A program made the position numbers and the translations under genes. A model generated the notes under the pieces. That model saw only the letters and a list, made by a program, of their open reading frames with translations. It had not been told where the DNA came from and did not search any database. From Posidonia oceanica (taxonomy: Eukaryota > Streptophyta > Magnoliopsida > Alismatales > Posidoniaceae), in the NCBI GenBank assembly GCA_037176725.1, contig JAZBRS010000039.1:24092001-24156000 (forward strand): DNA of 64,000 bases, read 5' to 3'. Below, in pieces: positions 11,801-23,275 of the stretch; the first letter of the stretch is position 1, and every line of letters starts with the position of its first letter.

Positions 11801-13296
11801 ATGATAAGTTTTCCGGCATTTCAACCAAGATCGGATAGTTTACGGTCCTATCAACCGGAGCCGAAACATTACGATCCTATCAACCAGAAGCGTTAGTTTA
11901 CGGTCTTGTCAACTAGGAGCGACGATTGGCATGATATTTTTTCGGGCTTATCAACCAAGGTCGTATAGTTTACGGTCCTATCACGAGGAAGCGATGTTTG
12001 GCATGATAAGTTTTCAGGCTTATCAACCAGGATCGGATAGTTTACGGTCCTACCAACCGGAAGCGATGATTAGCATGATAAGTTTTCAGGATTACCAACC
12101 GAGATCGGATAGTTTACGGTCCTATCAACCGGAAGCGATGATTGGCATGACATGTTTTCGGGCTTATCAACGAAGATCGGATTGTTTACGGTCCTATCAA
12201 CTGGAAGCGATGAGTGGCATGATCAGTTCTCAGGCATATCAACCAAGATCGGATAGTTTACGGTCCTATCAACCGGTAGCTAAAATTTACGGTGCTATCA
12301 TCCAGAAGCGAGAGTTTACGGTCCTATCAACTTGGAGTGATGATTGGGATGATAGGTTCTCAGGCATATCAAACATGATCGGATAGTTTACGGTCCTATC
12401 ATCTGGAAACGATGATTGGCATCATAAGTTTTCATTCTTATCAACCTAGATTGGATAGTTTATGGTCCAATCAACCGGAAGCGATGATTGGCATGATAAG
12501 TTTACTGGCTTATCAACCAAGATCGGATAGTTTACGGTCCTATCATCAGGAAATGATGATTGGCATGATAAGTTTTCAGGCTTATCAACCTAGATCGGAT
12601 AGTTTATGGTCCACTCAACCGGAAGCGATGATTGGCATGATAAGTTTACAGGCTTATCAACCAAGATCGGATAGTTTACGGTACTGTCAACCGGAAGCGA
12701 TGATTGGCTGGTTAAGTATTCTGGCTTATCAACCATGATTGGATAGTTTATGGTCCTATCAACCGGAAGTGATGATTGGCATGATAAGTTTTCAAACTTA
12801 TCAACCATGATCGGATAGTTTATGATCTGATCAAGAGGAAGCGATGATTGGCTTGATAAGTTATCAGGCTTATCAGACAAGATGGATTAGTTTACGGTCC
12901 TATCTACAAGAAGCGATGATTGGCATGATAAGTTTTCTGGCTAATCAACCAAGATCGGATAGTTTATGGTCCTATCAACTTGAAGCGAAGATTGGCTTGA
13001 TAAGTTTTTAGGATTATCAACCAATATCGGATAGTTTACGGTACTATCTACCGGAAACGATAGTTTACAGTCCTATCAACCTGAAATGATGATTGGCAAG
13101 ATAAGTTTTCAGGCTTATCAACCAAGATCGGATAGTTTACGTTCCTATCAAACGGAAGTAACAATTGGCTTGATAAGTTTTCTGGCTTATCAACCATGTT
13201 CGGATAGTTTGTGGTACTATCAACCGGAAGCGATGATTGGCGTGATAAGTATTCTAGCTTATCAACCATAATCGGATAGTTTAGGATCCTATGCAT
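8837..13296. repeat. 72-bp tandem satellite, about 60 copies
   Basis: The period is 72 bp, with most units 80-95% alike by eye. Each unit holds two half-units, each an inverted repeat: GATAG with CTATC around TTTACGGTC, then GATAAG with CTTATC around TTTTCAGG, each followed by AAC. Because 72 is divisible by three, open frames of 60-250 codons occur on both strands (24-residue peptide repeats such as MIGMISFQAYQPRSD). I regard these as artefacts, not genes. The first half-unit matches the modules in the tail of element A (35715-36600), so the satellite probably arose from a retrotransposon tail. A few units are shortened or rearranged (near 9169, 10233, 10652, 11860, 12282). Confidence 0.92.
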
Positions 13297-14201
13297 CCTA
13301 GCTTACACATGCACATGCCATGCATGCATGCTTTTGATATGGTAAGTGTTTTTCTTTTCACTATCGTGTCCACAAACACAATGCACATGCCATGCACATG
13401 CCTTTCGCTCTGTTGTGTGATTGATTGCATGCCATGGCTTCCTGTTTCACTCCCATTCATGCTTATGCCATGCCTAGGATAGTAGAAAAATGCTTGCTCC
13501 CCTTTGCTTAATCTAAAAGCTACAATAAAGCTAAGCAATAACATTTAAGCACAACTAGAGCCAATAACTTGCAAATTTCCCCCTTTTTGGTTAAATGAAA
13601 CGCAAGTAAAACACTTTAAAGCAAACTCGCATGTCTGAACATACTAGAAAGCATGCATTCTTCTCATCTAAGTCTACCCACAGTCTGCGAAGGATAGTCC
13701 CGGCCTCTTGCCCCATTGCTTTGGCATGGCACGAGTTAGTCAGTTTGTCCCCCCTTGTCAGGGGTCGTGTCGGTGCTAGTGGAGGGTACCACCCATGCTT
13801 CGGTAGAGTCGAGGCCACCAATGCACCACCCCGTTACTGCTTGAGCTTTGGGCTAGGATTTAGATGGGGACCCACTCTTTTCTGACCTAGAGTCAATAAA
13901 TCCCACTACCCATGAGTGCGTCCTAGTAGGTCATCTACTCAGGACTTGCATGGTGAGATAGTGCATATTAGGGCATTCATCTGCATGTGTGCCATTCATG
14001 CCACCACTAATAACTGTTTTGCATCCAATCTTCTAACATCTTTGCTCTTTTTGCAGGTAGGTGCGGGATACGCTGCTAGGATCCTAAGCGTCCCTCCTCT
14101 GTCTCTGAGCTATTCGTCACTTCCGATAGTAGCTCTCCCCTTTAGGTCTCGCATCTGTTGCTCTCTCATCGCAACCTTCCCTCACTCAGACTCGGTCAGC
14201 A

Positions 14202-15552
14202 ATGGCCCAGTTTGCCAGTGAGCTCCACTTTTCTGTTGACTCAGAGGGATTTACCACTTGGGTCCCTCCGGCTTTCACTTCCACTCACTCTGTGTCCTTT
14301 GTGACGCCAGGATTCCACCCTCAGGTGTCTAAGGCACCCTAGTTTGCTGAGGGGCATTGGCAGACATACGCCCCTCTAGGTCCGGTCACCGAATCCATCT
14401 TGGTGACCACCACTCTTGTTCTGGAGGCGCATCTGACCCCTCTGTCCCGGGGCTATGTCATCATCGACGTCCCTTCTACTGTGGCGACCCTTGCCATAGG
14501 TTCCCAACCTCTTGAATCTAGTCCCCCACCGGTCCTGCACTTCAGCGTCCCCACTGACGGGTCCCTTGAGTTACAGTACTAGCACCTGATGGAGACTGCC
14601 CACACACTACAGGGCATGGCTCTATCAGTTCGCCCCTCTTGCATTCCTGCTGCCCCTGAAGTTCCTCTACAGCCTGCTCCTATCAACATTGCACTCCCAC
14701 CTAGACCATCGCCCTAGCTACTCACTACTTCGGCGATGGGGGCACGGCTTCCACCTCCTACATCTACACAACACTATGCACTGCATGGAACTCCGTTTCT
14801 TGGTGATCAGTTCCTCGAGTTGGTTGGAGCACCCCACAGACCCGTTGTCCGGTGCCGCACCTGCACAGCAACTGTCACTCCAGCACTCTGCACCACCCAT
14901 TGCACAATATATTATCTATCCATCCTCCTTGCATCAAATTCAGAACCTAGCATACTTTCCTGCATACACCACACCACTGCACGGATACGCCGGCCATCAC
15001 GATGCGCCACCAGGCGATGCGATGGTGGATCCGAAGGAGCACTTCGGTGCGACCCAGACAGCGTATGTGGTCCCTGCCCCTACTGCCTCACCATCTCCCT
15101 TGGCAGCAAATCCAGATCCCATCAATGACAAGATGGACGTTCTGGAGAAAGCACTACGTCTAGTGCAGGGCACGGACCACCAGTCCTACCAATTTCGAGA
15201 CCTCTATCTCTTTCCAGAGGCCGCACTCCCTTCGAAGTTTCGCATCCCGAAATTCGATAAATACAATGGTAGAGGCTACCCTATTTCTCATCTGAAGGCA
15301 TACTGCGGGGACCTTGCTCAGCTTTAGGCTGATAAAAGACTCCTTATCTGTCTATTTCAGAAGAGTTTGACCGGCCCCGCGCTCAAGTGGTTCATTTCCC
15401 TTGACATGGCTACGGTTCAGACTTGGACTGATCTTTCCCAGGCTTTCCTTGAACAGTAGTCGTTCAACCTCGACTTGATCCCCAAGAGGGAGGATCTCGT
15501 CGCCATCTGCAGAGGCCCCCGGAGCCATTCGGGGAGTATGTCGGTCGCTAGC
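14202..15552 (+). pseudogene. gag: Broken gag of element D, first part
   Basis: It starts at the conserved ATG (14202). In-frame TAG stops occur at 14340-14342 (codon 47, same place as in B) and 14580-14582. The frame then shifts, and the recognisable gag (…NDKMDVLEKALRLVQGTDHQ…) is read in another frame up to a TAG at 15325-15327, where A has Gln. Gag domain sequence (KSLTGPALKWF) follows until 15552, where E is inserted. The product cannot be a functional capsid protein. Confidence 0.85.
15548..15552. repeat. Target-site duplication of E, left copy (CTAGC)
   Basis: CTAGC lies immediately left of the solo LTR and is repeated immediately right of it at 21753-21757, as expected for a 5-bp gypsy integrase cut. 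Confidence 0.9.
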
Positions 15553-18500
15553 TGTAGTAATCCCAGTGTTCGGATCGTCCATGCACGATGCCAAAGCTCG
15601 CGTGCACCGATCGGAATCAGGCTCACTATTAGCGGCTATGTCCGAGAAGGAAGACCTAACTCGAAAACATTTAAAAGAGGGAAAAAGGGAAAGAAAAGAA
15701 GAAGATAAGACAAAATCGGAGTCGCCACCAAGTCTATTAAATCGGAAGACGAGGAAAATCGGGAAAATGCGTGAATAATCACGCAAAACCAAGCAAGCGA
15801 CGCAATGCAAGGCAATGCGAAAGAAATGAGATGCAAATGAATGCAAATGATGTGACTCGTGCCTAGGACAAGGGTAATATGGTCATTGCGGGCCAAGAGA
15901 GGGTAAGGACTCCTGTTACGTGCGGGGAAGGTGTTAGGCACCCCCGACACGCCCGAGAATCGGTCTTTCTAGGCTTACGCTCGCATATGCAGGGAAATGC
16001 AGACTTTGAATGCCTAAGTGCCAATGAATGCCTATCTAAATGCTCAAAGGTGTGCTCTAAGTGATGAAAGACGATGCAAGGAAGTAAACGTGCAATCTAA
16101 GCGCTCAGCAACGCTGTCTGTGTTCCGAACCGGGCGGAACCTGGCTCGTGAGAACTCCAGACAGTAAGCATCACCGCCCTATATGCAAATGCGGGCGATA
16201 AAACAAAGCATCGGGGAAAACATGCGATGCAAGCGACATGCAAGAGGAAACAACGTAAAACAGTGCGAGGAACGAAACAAGAATGCGAAAAGACGCGAAA
16301 ACAAGGTTGACATGGAAAATGATGCAAGGAACGGAACAAGGACGCAAAACGGTGCGGAAAACGAAAGGAGGGCACAAAACCAGGCAAGAAAAACAAGGGC
16401 ACGCAAAACGAGACGAGAAAACGAAAGGGCACGCAAAATGGTGCAAGAAAACAAGACTGCACGCAAAATGGAGCAAGACAAGGAAGCAGCACGCAAAACG
16501 GAGCGAGAAAACTTGAAAACACGCAAAACGGTGCAAGGAAACTAAAGGGCACGCAAAACGGTGCAAGACAAAGAAGCGGCACGCAAAACGGGGCGAGAAA
16601 ACTTGAAAGCAAGCGAAACGAGGCGAGGAAACTAAAGGGCACGCAAAATGGTGCAAGACAAAGAAGCGGCATGCAAAACGGTGCAAGAAAACAAGACTAC
16701 ACGCAAAACGAGGCGAGAAAACTAAAGGGCACGCAAAACGGTGCGGAAAACGAAAGAAGGGCGCAAAACCAGGCAAGAAAAGCAAGGGCACGCAAAACGA
16801 GACGAGAAAACGAAAGGGCACGCAAAACGGTGCAAGAAAACAAGACTGCATGCAAAACGGAGCAAGACAAGGGAGCGGCACGCAAAACGGAGCGAGAAAA
16901 CTTGAAAACACGCAAAACGGTGCAAGGAAACTAATGGGCACGCAAAACGGTGTAAGACAAAGAAGCGGCACGCAAAACGGGGCGAGAAAACTCGAAAGCA
17001 CTCAAAACGAGGTGAGGAAACTAAAGGGCACATAAAACGGTGCAAGACAAAGAAGCGGCACGCAAAACGAAGCGAGAAAACTAAAGGGCACGCAAAACGG
17101 TGCAAGACAAAGAAGCGGCACGCAAAACGAAACGAGAAAACTAAAGGGCACGCAAAACGGTGCAAGACAAAGAAGCGGCACGCAAAACGAAGCGAGAAAA
17201 CAAGACTGCACGCAAAACGAGGCGAGGAAACTAAAGGGCACGCAAAACGGTGCAAGACGAAGAAGCGGCACGCAAAACGAAGCGAGAAAACTAAAGGTCA
17301 CGCAAAACGGTGCAAGACAAAGAAGCGGCACGCAAAACGAAGCGAGAAAACTAAGGGGCACGCAAAATGGTGCAAGACAAGGAAGCGGCATGCAAAACGG
17401 TGTAAGAAAACAAGACTGCACGCAAAACGGTGCGAGAAAACCAAAGGCACGCAAAACGAAGCGAGAAGACTAAAGGGCACGCAAAACGGTGCAAAACAAA
17501 GAAGCGGCACGCAAAACGAAGTGAGAAAACTAAAGGGCACGCAAAACGGTGCAAGACAAAGAAGCGACACGCAAAACGGTGCAAGAAAACAAGACTACAC
17601 GCAAAACGAGGCGAGAAAACTAAAGGGCACGCAAAACGATGCAAATGGCATGCAAATGAATGCAGTGTAGGGGTTCAGGAGGACATACCTGGAGATCCGG
17701 GAGTCTGATCGAAGATCTGCTTGGTCCATGCTGAAGAGCGCTTCGCTGCGGTCGCCTAGGCAGCTTACTCGAGGAGATCCAACGGTCGGATTGGAAGATA
17801 TTGCAGCTTCGGAGCAGAAGGGCCAGAACAGATGAGAAGAACAGATCTAGGTGTTCAGGAGGTCCTAGGGGTGTGCTGAAGGTCCTCCCAAGTGAAGGGG
17901 AGTTAAGAGTGCCTAGTGTATGCAAGGGGGATGCTTAAATGCAAGACTAGATGAATGCAGAATGCATGCAAAGCAAGAAAAGACAAAGAAAAGCAATTTG
18001 GAAAGAACAGGGATTCAGGAGCATTTTTGAAGAAAGAAAGGGGCCAAAATGCAAATTTTCCAGAAAACGGGGGTTCTGGGAAGGCTGGGCATGCAAGTGG
18101 AGGGTCTACATGCAATTTTGCAAGCATAGGAGTTAAAATGCAACTTAGGGGCAAAACAGTCTTTTTACATGGCTTTTTGAAAGATGCAAGGCTCTATGTG
18201 TGATTTTTAAATCATGCAGGGGTCAGGTATGCAATTTTATATGGAAAACATGCTCTGGAAACAAGGAACAGGACTGAAATGCAATATTTGGAAAAAACAG
18301 GGGTAAAGATGCAATGTAATAAGCTAAACTGCATGCCAAATGGGTTACTGTCCATTTAAAATGGACCTAAGTGCAAATATGCAAAGCCAGAAGGTAAAAA
18401 ATGCAATGCAGTATGCAAAATGAGAAAATAAAACCTAGGTTACTACAGTTCAGAGGATCAGACAGTAAAAATGAAAAAACAGAGGGGCCCAATATGCAAT

Positions 18501-21500
18501 TTGATATGGTAAAATACATGCAATTAAATAGACTGATTTAAAACAGGACCTAAGTGTAATAATGTAAAGCAGAGGGGCTAAAGCATAAAATTTTATAACT
18601 AAAACACACAGTAAATGGACTGTCATGCAAATATGGAAAAACAGAAACAAAAACAGGCAATTTGGCATAGTATTTAATTAAAAACTAAGCAAAATAAATG
18701 ACAGAAGGACTAAAATGCAAAAATTAAAGAACTTAAGCTAAACATGCAATATTTACATCTAAACTATACTGAAGGGAAAATAAGTGAACAGTAGATCACC
18801 GGCGGTCGACGAACACTGTAGCAGAACGCCGGCAGTGCTCGAGACCGCCGACAAGGGAGGTTGGGGAGGCGCAGACCGGCGGAGCTTGGTGCTGGCGTTC
18901 GTCCGGAGCTCTGGGAACTGTCGGGGCGGCGTTCCAGCGGCTGGAGCGTCCGGAAGACAAGCGGCCGGCGCCGGAGAAGACAGGAAGGTCGGCGAGTCGC
19001 GGGCGGCACTGGAGGTCCAGAAATTTGCTTCTGAGCGCGGAAAAGCAGAAGAGGAAGGAGAGAGAGCTGAGGGGGGGAGAAAATACCTTCTCCCGCGTCT
19101 GGAACGTGCTCCCGACGTCGGTGGGCTCTGCAGATGCCGGCGACGGTCGTCCGGAGTGTGCGGGAGTCGTCAGCGGCTCGCGATCGCCCAGATCTGCTCC
19201 GTGGAGTCCTCCGGTTCTTCCTAGACGCTCGGAGCGGAGTTTTGCGGCCCAGAGAAGAGAGTTGGATTTTTGGGTGCCGCAGGTGTCGCCTGAGGTTGGG
19301 GGAGCTGGTTGTCACCCCTTGGATCGAGCGGAGGATTCCGGTGGGTAGCTGGAGGTTCGGCGATGGTGTTTGGAGGGTTAGGTTAGGTCTGTGGAGACTG
19401 AGTGAAGTTTGAGGATTGGGTTGATTTCTGGACAGTAGCGAGGTAAAGTGTTTGTAGTGGGGCGTTTCGTCTGTGGTGGGGGAGAAGGCTGAAGGTCTGG
19501 TGGCTTAGGGAGGTGGTGTTTTGGCGAGTGTCTGGGCGGAGTCTGAGAGGATGTGATGGACTGGAGTGCGGGGAATTTCAGAATGGGTCGGTGTTGGGTT
19601 CGGTCTGGATTTCAGGTGGATTCAGGCGAAATGCTGGGCTATTTCTCTGTGGGAAGGAGGGGAAGAGCTGCAGGAGGCTTGGGTGAGATTGGGGGACGAA
19701 TTCCGGGTTGTTCTGGAGGAGTTTCGGCCTCTGGTTTGCCGTGGATCGAAGAGGCGGAAGGTCTGGGTTTTTCGGTGGATTTCTGAGGAGGAAGGCTCTC
19801 TCTCTCGCTGGGGATTGCTTTGGAATCCTCTCTGGTCCTCTCTCCGGGTGAACTCTCTATCTTTTCTCCTCTCCTTTTCTCCTGAAATTCACCCTGATCT
19901 CCCCTCCTTTTCCGCTCTGAAATCTGACCACTCCTCCCTTAGCTTTGCAGGTCTGCGACCATTGAATGCTGCGGAGAGGCGATGGCAGGAGCAAGGACGG
20001 TTCGGCGCATGCCAGCCCAGCTCGAGCAGGAGGTGACAGGTCGGGCAGAGCGGCAGGCCGGCGGACACTGTAGCTCTGCAAACGCGGGAGGAGGGAAGGA
20101 GGACGAAGGTCGACTGTAGCTGTGGGCTGTGGTGGAATTTGAAAAGAAAAAGAAAAATAAAAGGGAAATGAGCTGATGAGCCCAGTAAGGAAGAAAAGAA
20201 AAGATAAAAGGAAGAAAGAAAGAAGGATGGAAAGAAGGAGGGAAATAAAATAGGAAAAAATAAGATAAAAATAAACAAAAATATTAGATGAATTGGGTTG
20301 TAGGTTAGGTGTTTAATTGGATTTTTTAATGACTGTTTTTAGGTTAATTAGTGTGTTTTAGGCTTGATTAGGGTTTTAGGGCTTTCCTTTGTTGTTAATT
20401 CATTTCCCACTTGATTAAGTGTTGGTTAAATCCTTTTAAATTGTTTTTAAAATTGTGTTTTCTTGTTAAGTATTTTAGGATGTTAATTAGGATTTTTAGG
20501 ATTTATTTTTATAATAATTAGAGTGGGTTTTGGGCTTTTTAGTTCTAGTCTTTTATGTTTTTCTTCTTTAAGTCTTTTGAACTATGTTTTTTGATTTTTA
20601 TTTGTTAATTCTTCTTGATGTTTTTTAGTTGGTTTTTTCCTGGTTTGATTAAGTGTTTTTAAGTCTTTCAACTGTATTTTCTTTTTCTTTTTTTAATTAA
20701 GTTTTATGTTGTTTTTTCTTGTGTTTATTAGGTTAAGTCTTTTGTCTCCTTTAATTACTTGTTTTGGTGTTTGATTTTTAATTCTTCTCTTTAGGGTTTG
20801 TTTTTTTTTTAATTCTTTTAGTGGGGTTTTTATCTTGGGTAGGTTCTGACTTTATTTCAGTTTTTTACTTGATTTTACAGTATTTTCTTTTAGTTTGTTT
20901 TGCATTGTTTAGTTTGCATGCTTGATTTTCTTTTTTGGCTTGATTTAGTTAAGTTTGGGTTTTTAATCATTTGTTTAATGTTTTTTAGTTGCTTTTCTTG
21001 GAATTCTGATCTGTTTCTTTTATGTTTTGGGGTTTTACAGATTTTTAAGGATTTTTATGGGTTTTTGCAAAAGAGAGAAGAAGGAAAAGGAAAAGAAGAA
21101 GAAAAGGGGAAAAAGGAGAATAAAAGGGGAAAGAGATAAGTTTGAGGGAAAAGATTTTTTAAAATTCAGGGAAAATGCTAAAAATAGAATAAAAATAGGA
21201 ATAAGATAGAAAAAGGATGGGAGTACAAAGGGGGCCCACAGCCAAGCCAGAAAAAGGGCAAGAAGGGGATGAAAAGAGAGACGATAATCAGGAGAGAGAG
21301 AGGAGAGAGAAAACGATAATCCCGAAGAGAGAAAACGATAATCCAAGCAAAAGGGGGTCTTAAAGGTCTCGGAAAGGGGTGAAACTTGGCGGATGTGGGG
21401 TCTAGGGTTTCTAGTTCTGGTCCTGGAGTTTTGGTTTGGTTTTGAGGAAGTTTTGGAGGGGTTTTGAGGTGTAGAAAAAGGGTATTTTTGCCTAAGTTTC

Positions 21501-21752
21501 CTAGGGTTTTGGGAGGGGTCTGGTTTGAGATTTTGCAGGCTTTTTGGTGGGTTTGCTAAGTCATCAGCGGTGAGTTTTCCTATGGATTTTGGTGGGTTTT
21601 CAGGTTCAGGAAAGGGGGGTAATCCTAGGTCGAGTTTGGGCTTGTTTTGAAGGGAAAGAAGGAGAGGAAGGTGTGGATTTGGGTCTAGATTCGGGTCCAG
21701 CAGCCACCAGAAGGCTCCAAACGATCCAGCCTGTCAAAATGGGGTGTCAACA
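15553..21752 (-). mobile_element. Solo LTR E (6,200 bp) inside gag of D
   Basis: A complete LTR with no internal region. On the minus strand it begins TGTTGACACCCCATTTTGACAGG (at 21752) and ends …GGGATTACTACA (at 15553). Both ends match the LTR of B rather than A/C. It is flanked by CTAGC on both sides, and the D gag frame continues beyond it (ALIRAGARVESSLRSG region near 21880). The standard explanation is unequal recombination between the two LTRs of a full element. It contains a greatly expanded 30-bp minisatellite (16185-17640), a GC-rich block (about 18800-20110) and A/T-rich filler. No gene is supported inside. Confidence 0.92.
16185..17640. repeat. Expanded 30-bp LTR minisatellite (E), more than 40 units
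   Basis: Alternating 30-bp units share GGCACGCAAAACG and differ after it (GTGCAAGACAAAGAAGC versus AAGCGAGAAAACTAAAG), giving a 60-bp higher-order period in 16900-17400. The several 60-276-codon open frames on both strands are repeat artefacts. Confidence 0.9.
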
Positions 21753-22449
21753 CTAGCGTTCCATAACCACCCAGATCAAGGATAAACCCTCCGAAGAGGA
21801 TTCTATCGAGATGATCATCAAGGGGGCGCTGCCAACGACTGGGACTCTGCTTTGCATTCAGCACATCACTAGCCATGCATCGCTGATTAGGGCGGGTGCC
21901 CGTGTGGAAAGCTCGCTGCGAAGCGGGCATTTTCCCGCGCTTTCTGCATTGGCTAGGCAGGCCAACACCTCCAGCAATCGTTGCAGCAGCAACAATAGCA
22001 ACAACTCCACTCTCAGTTATTCCGAGCAGCACACTGAAGCATGTGCCGATCCTCCCGAAGAACCTACCTATGCAGAGAGTCAGCCAGACCCTTTTCCGCT
22101 AGAGCACGCACCTAATTATGCACCCACTGCACACACTGCCACCGTCGAGCCCGTGCATCATGTCGCACCCGCTCAGCAAGGACTCCAACCAGGGCAAAGA
22201 CGACCTCGTCGGGCAGAGTGTGATTACACCCCTCTGCATGAACCACTGAGCGTCATCTTCCCTCAAGTTGAGTCGCTCTTGAGACTCCCGGCTATTCGTC
22301 CGTCACCAAATCCCCCTCCGTGGTGGCATGATATGGATCAATTCTGCAGTTTCCATCGGGCCACTGGGCACTTGACGGATAACTGCCTCGCTCTCCGGGA
22401 CGCTGTTCAGTGCCTAAACGATTGCAGGATCATCAGCATTGACGAGTAG
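21753..22449 (+). pseudogene. gag: Broken gag of element D, second part
   Basis: Continues the gag domain after the solo LTR. From 21811 the frame is open for 212 codons to the TAG at 22447-22449. It carries the end of the gag domain (ALIRAGARVESSLRSG), an Asn/Ser-rich linker, and a zinc-knuckle-like motif, C-x2-H-x4-H-x4-C (CSFHRATGHLTDNC), used for RNA binding in this family. The first 20 codons contain a stop before 21811. Residual similarity to gag beyond the stop is weak. Confidence 0.8.
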
Positions 22450-23024
22450 GAGCCAGCGCTTGCATATACACCTGCACTAGCACTTCCACACCCTAGTGTA
22501 GCCGACCCTTCCTCTTCCGAGCCTGTAGGCTTCACAGATGCCGAAACCTCAAGGGTCTACCCTAGTCTTCTCTGAGTTCAGCTCCGCCCTGGTGGATCCT
22601 TTCGATCCCATCGATGCAATCTCCTTTTGCCTTCTTTCCCTAGTCCATCTGAGGGACACTCGGATGAAGCGGCAGCGTCGACAGCAAGCCCAGTTGTAGT
22701 GCCATCCAAGTCAGCTCCTTTACCCACCCTAGTAGCTCCAGTGCTCCCTGCACTGTTGTCAGCAGCTCCAGCAGCCCCAGTGCTCCCTGCACTGCCAACA
22801 GTGGACCTCGCTGACAGTGTCAGCAGCATAGGAACAGGCCCAGCACCTCCCTCCCAAGGTTGCTGACTGGTAAGTCCCCTTTACCTCCCTTTTGATTCCT
22901 GCACTGTCTTCTCTTTTCCTCTCGTTCTGTTTTTGCGTTTTCCCGTCTTCTTGGAAAATCATAAAAAACATAAAAATAGTGAAAACCTAAAAGCATGCAT
23001 TCTCTCCTTCTTCATGCATTCACA

Positions 23025-23275
23025 TCATCGGGCTGGCAGCCCTAACGGCTCGATGATAGGTCCGTTAACCTATCACCATCGGGCTGATATCCCAAACTAT
23101 TCGGTGATGGGTCCGTCAACTCATCATCGGGCCAGCACCCCTAACTACTCAGCGATAAGTCCGTCAACTTATCATTTGGGCTGATACCCCTAACTATTCG
23201 GCGATAGGTCCGTTAACCTATCACCATCGGGCTGATAGCCCTAATTATCTGGCGATAGGTCTGTCAACTTATCAC
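23025..23275 (+). repeat. Tail hairpin modules with conserved loop TCCGTYAA (element D)
   Basis: Five consecutive modules have inverted arms around an 8-nt loop TCCGTYAA (one TCTGTCAA): TGATAGG/CCTATCA, TGATGGG/CTCATCA, GATAAG/CTTATC, GATAGG/CCTATC, GATAGG/CTTATC. Mismatches are G-T, i.e. G-U pairs in RNA. Spacers read roughly GGGCTGATACCCCTAACTATT. The same module in reverse orientation lies in the tail of A (for example 38096-38115). Confidence 0.8.

Larger units (their letters stand above)
13297..15552 (+). mobile_element. Element D remnant, left block (leader and gag N-part)
   Basis: Plus-strand Tat/Ogre-like internal sequence without its LTR or PBS. Homology to the leader of B begins near 13297, directly at the edge of the satellite, so the left end is truncated or was replaced. 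The leader includes the conserved GC-rich block (13660-13940) and a CTCTTTTTGCAG acceptor-like tract ending at 14056. The block ends at 15552, where solo LTR E interrupts gag; D resumes at 21753. Confidence 0.85.
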
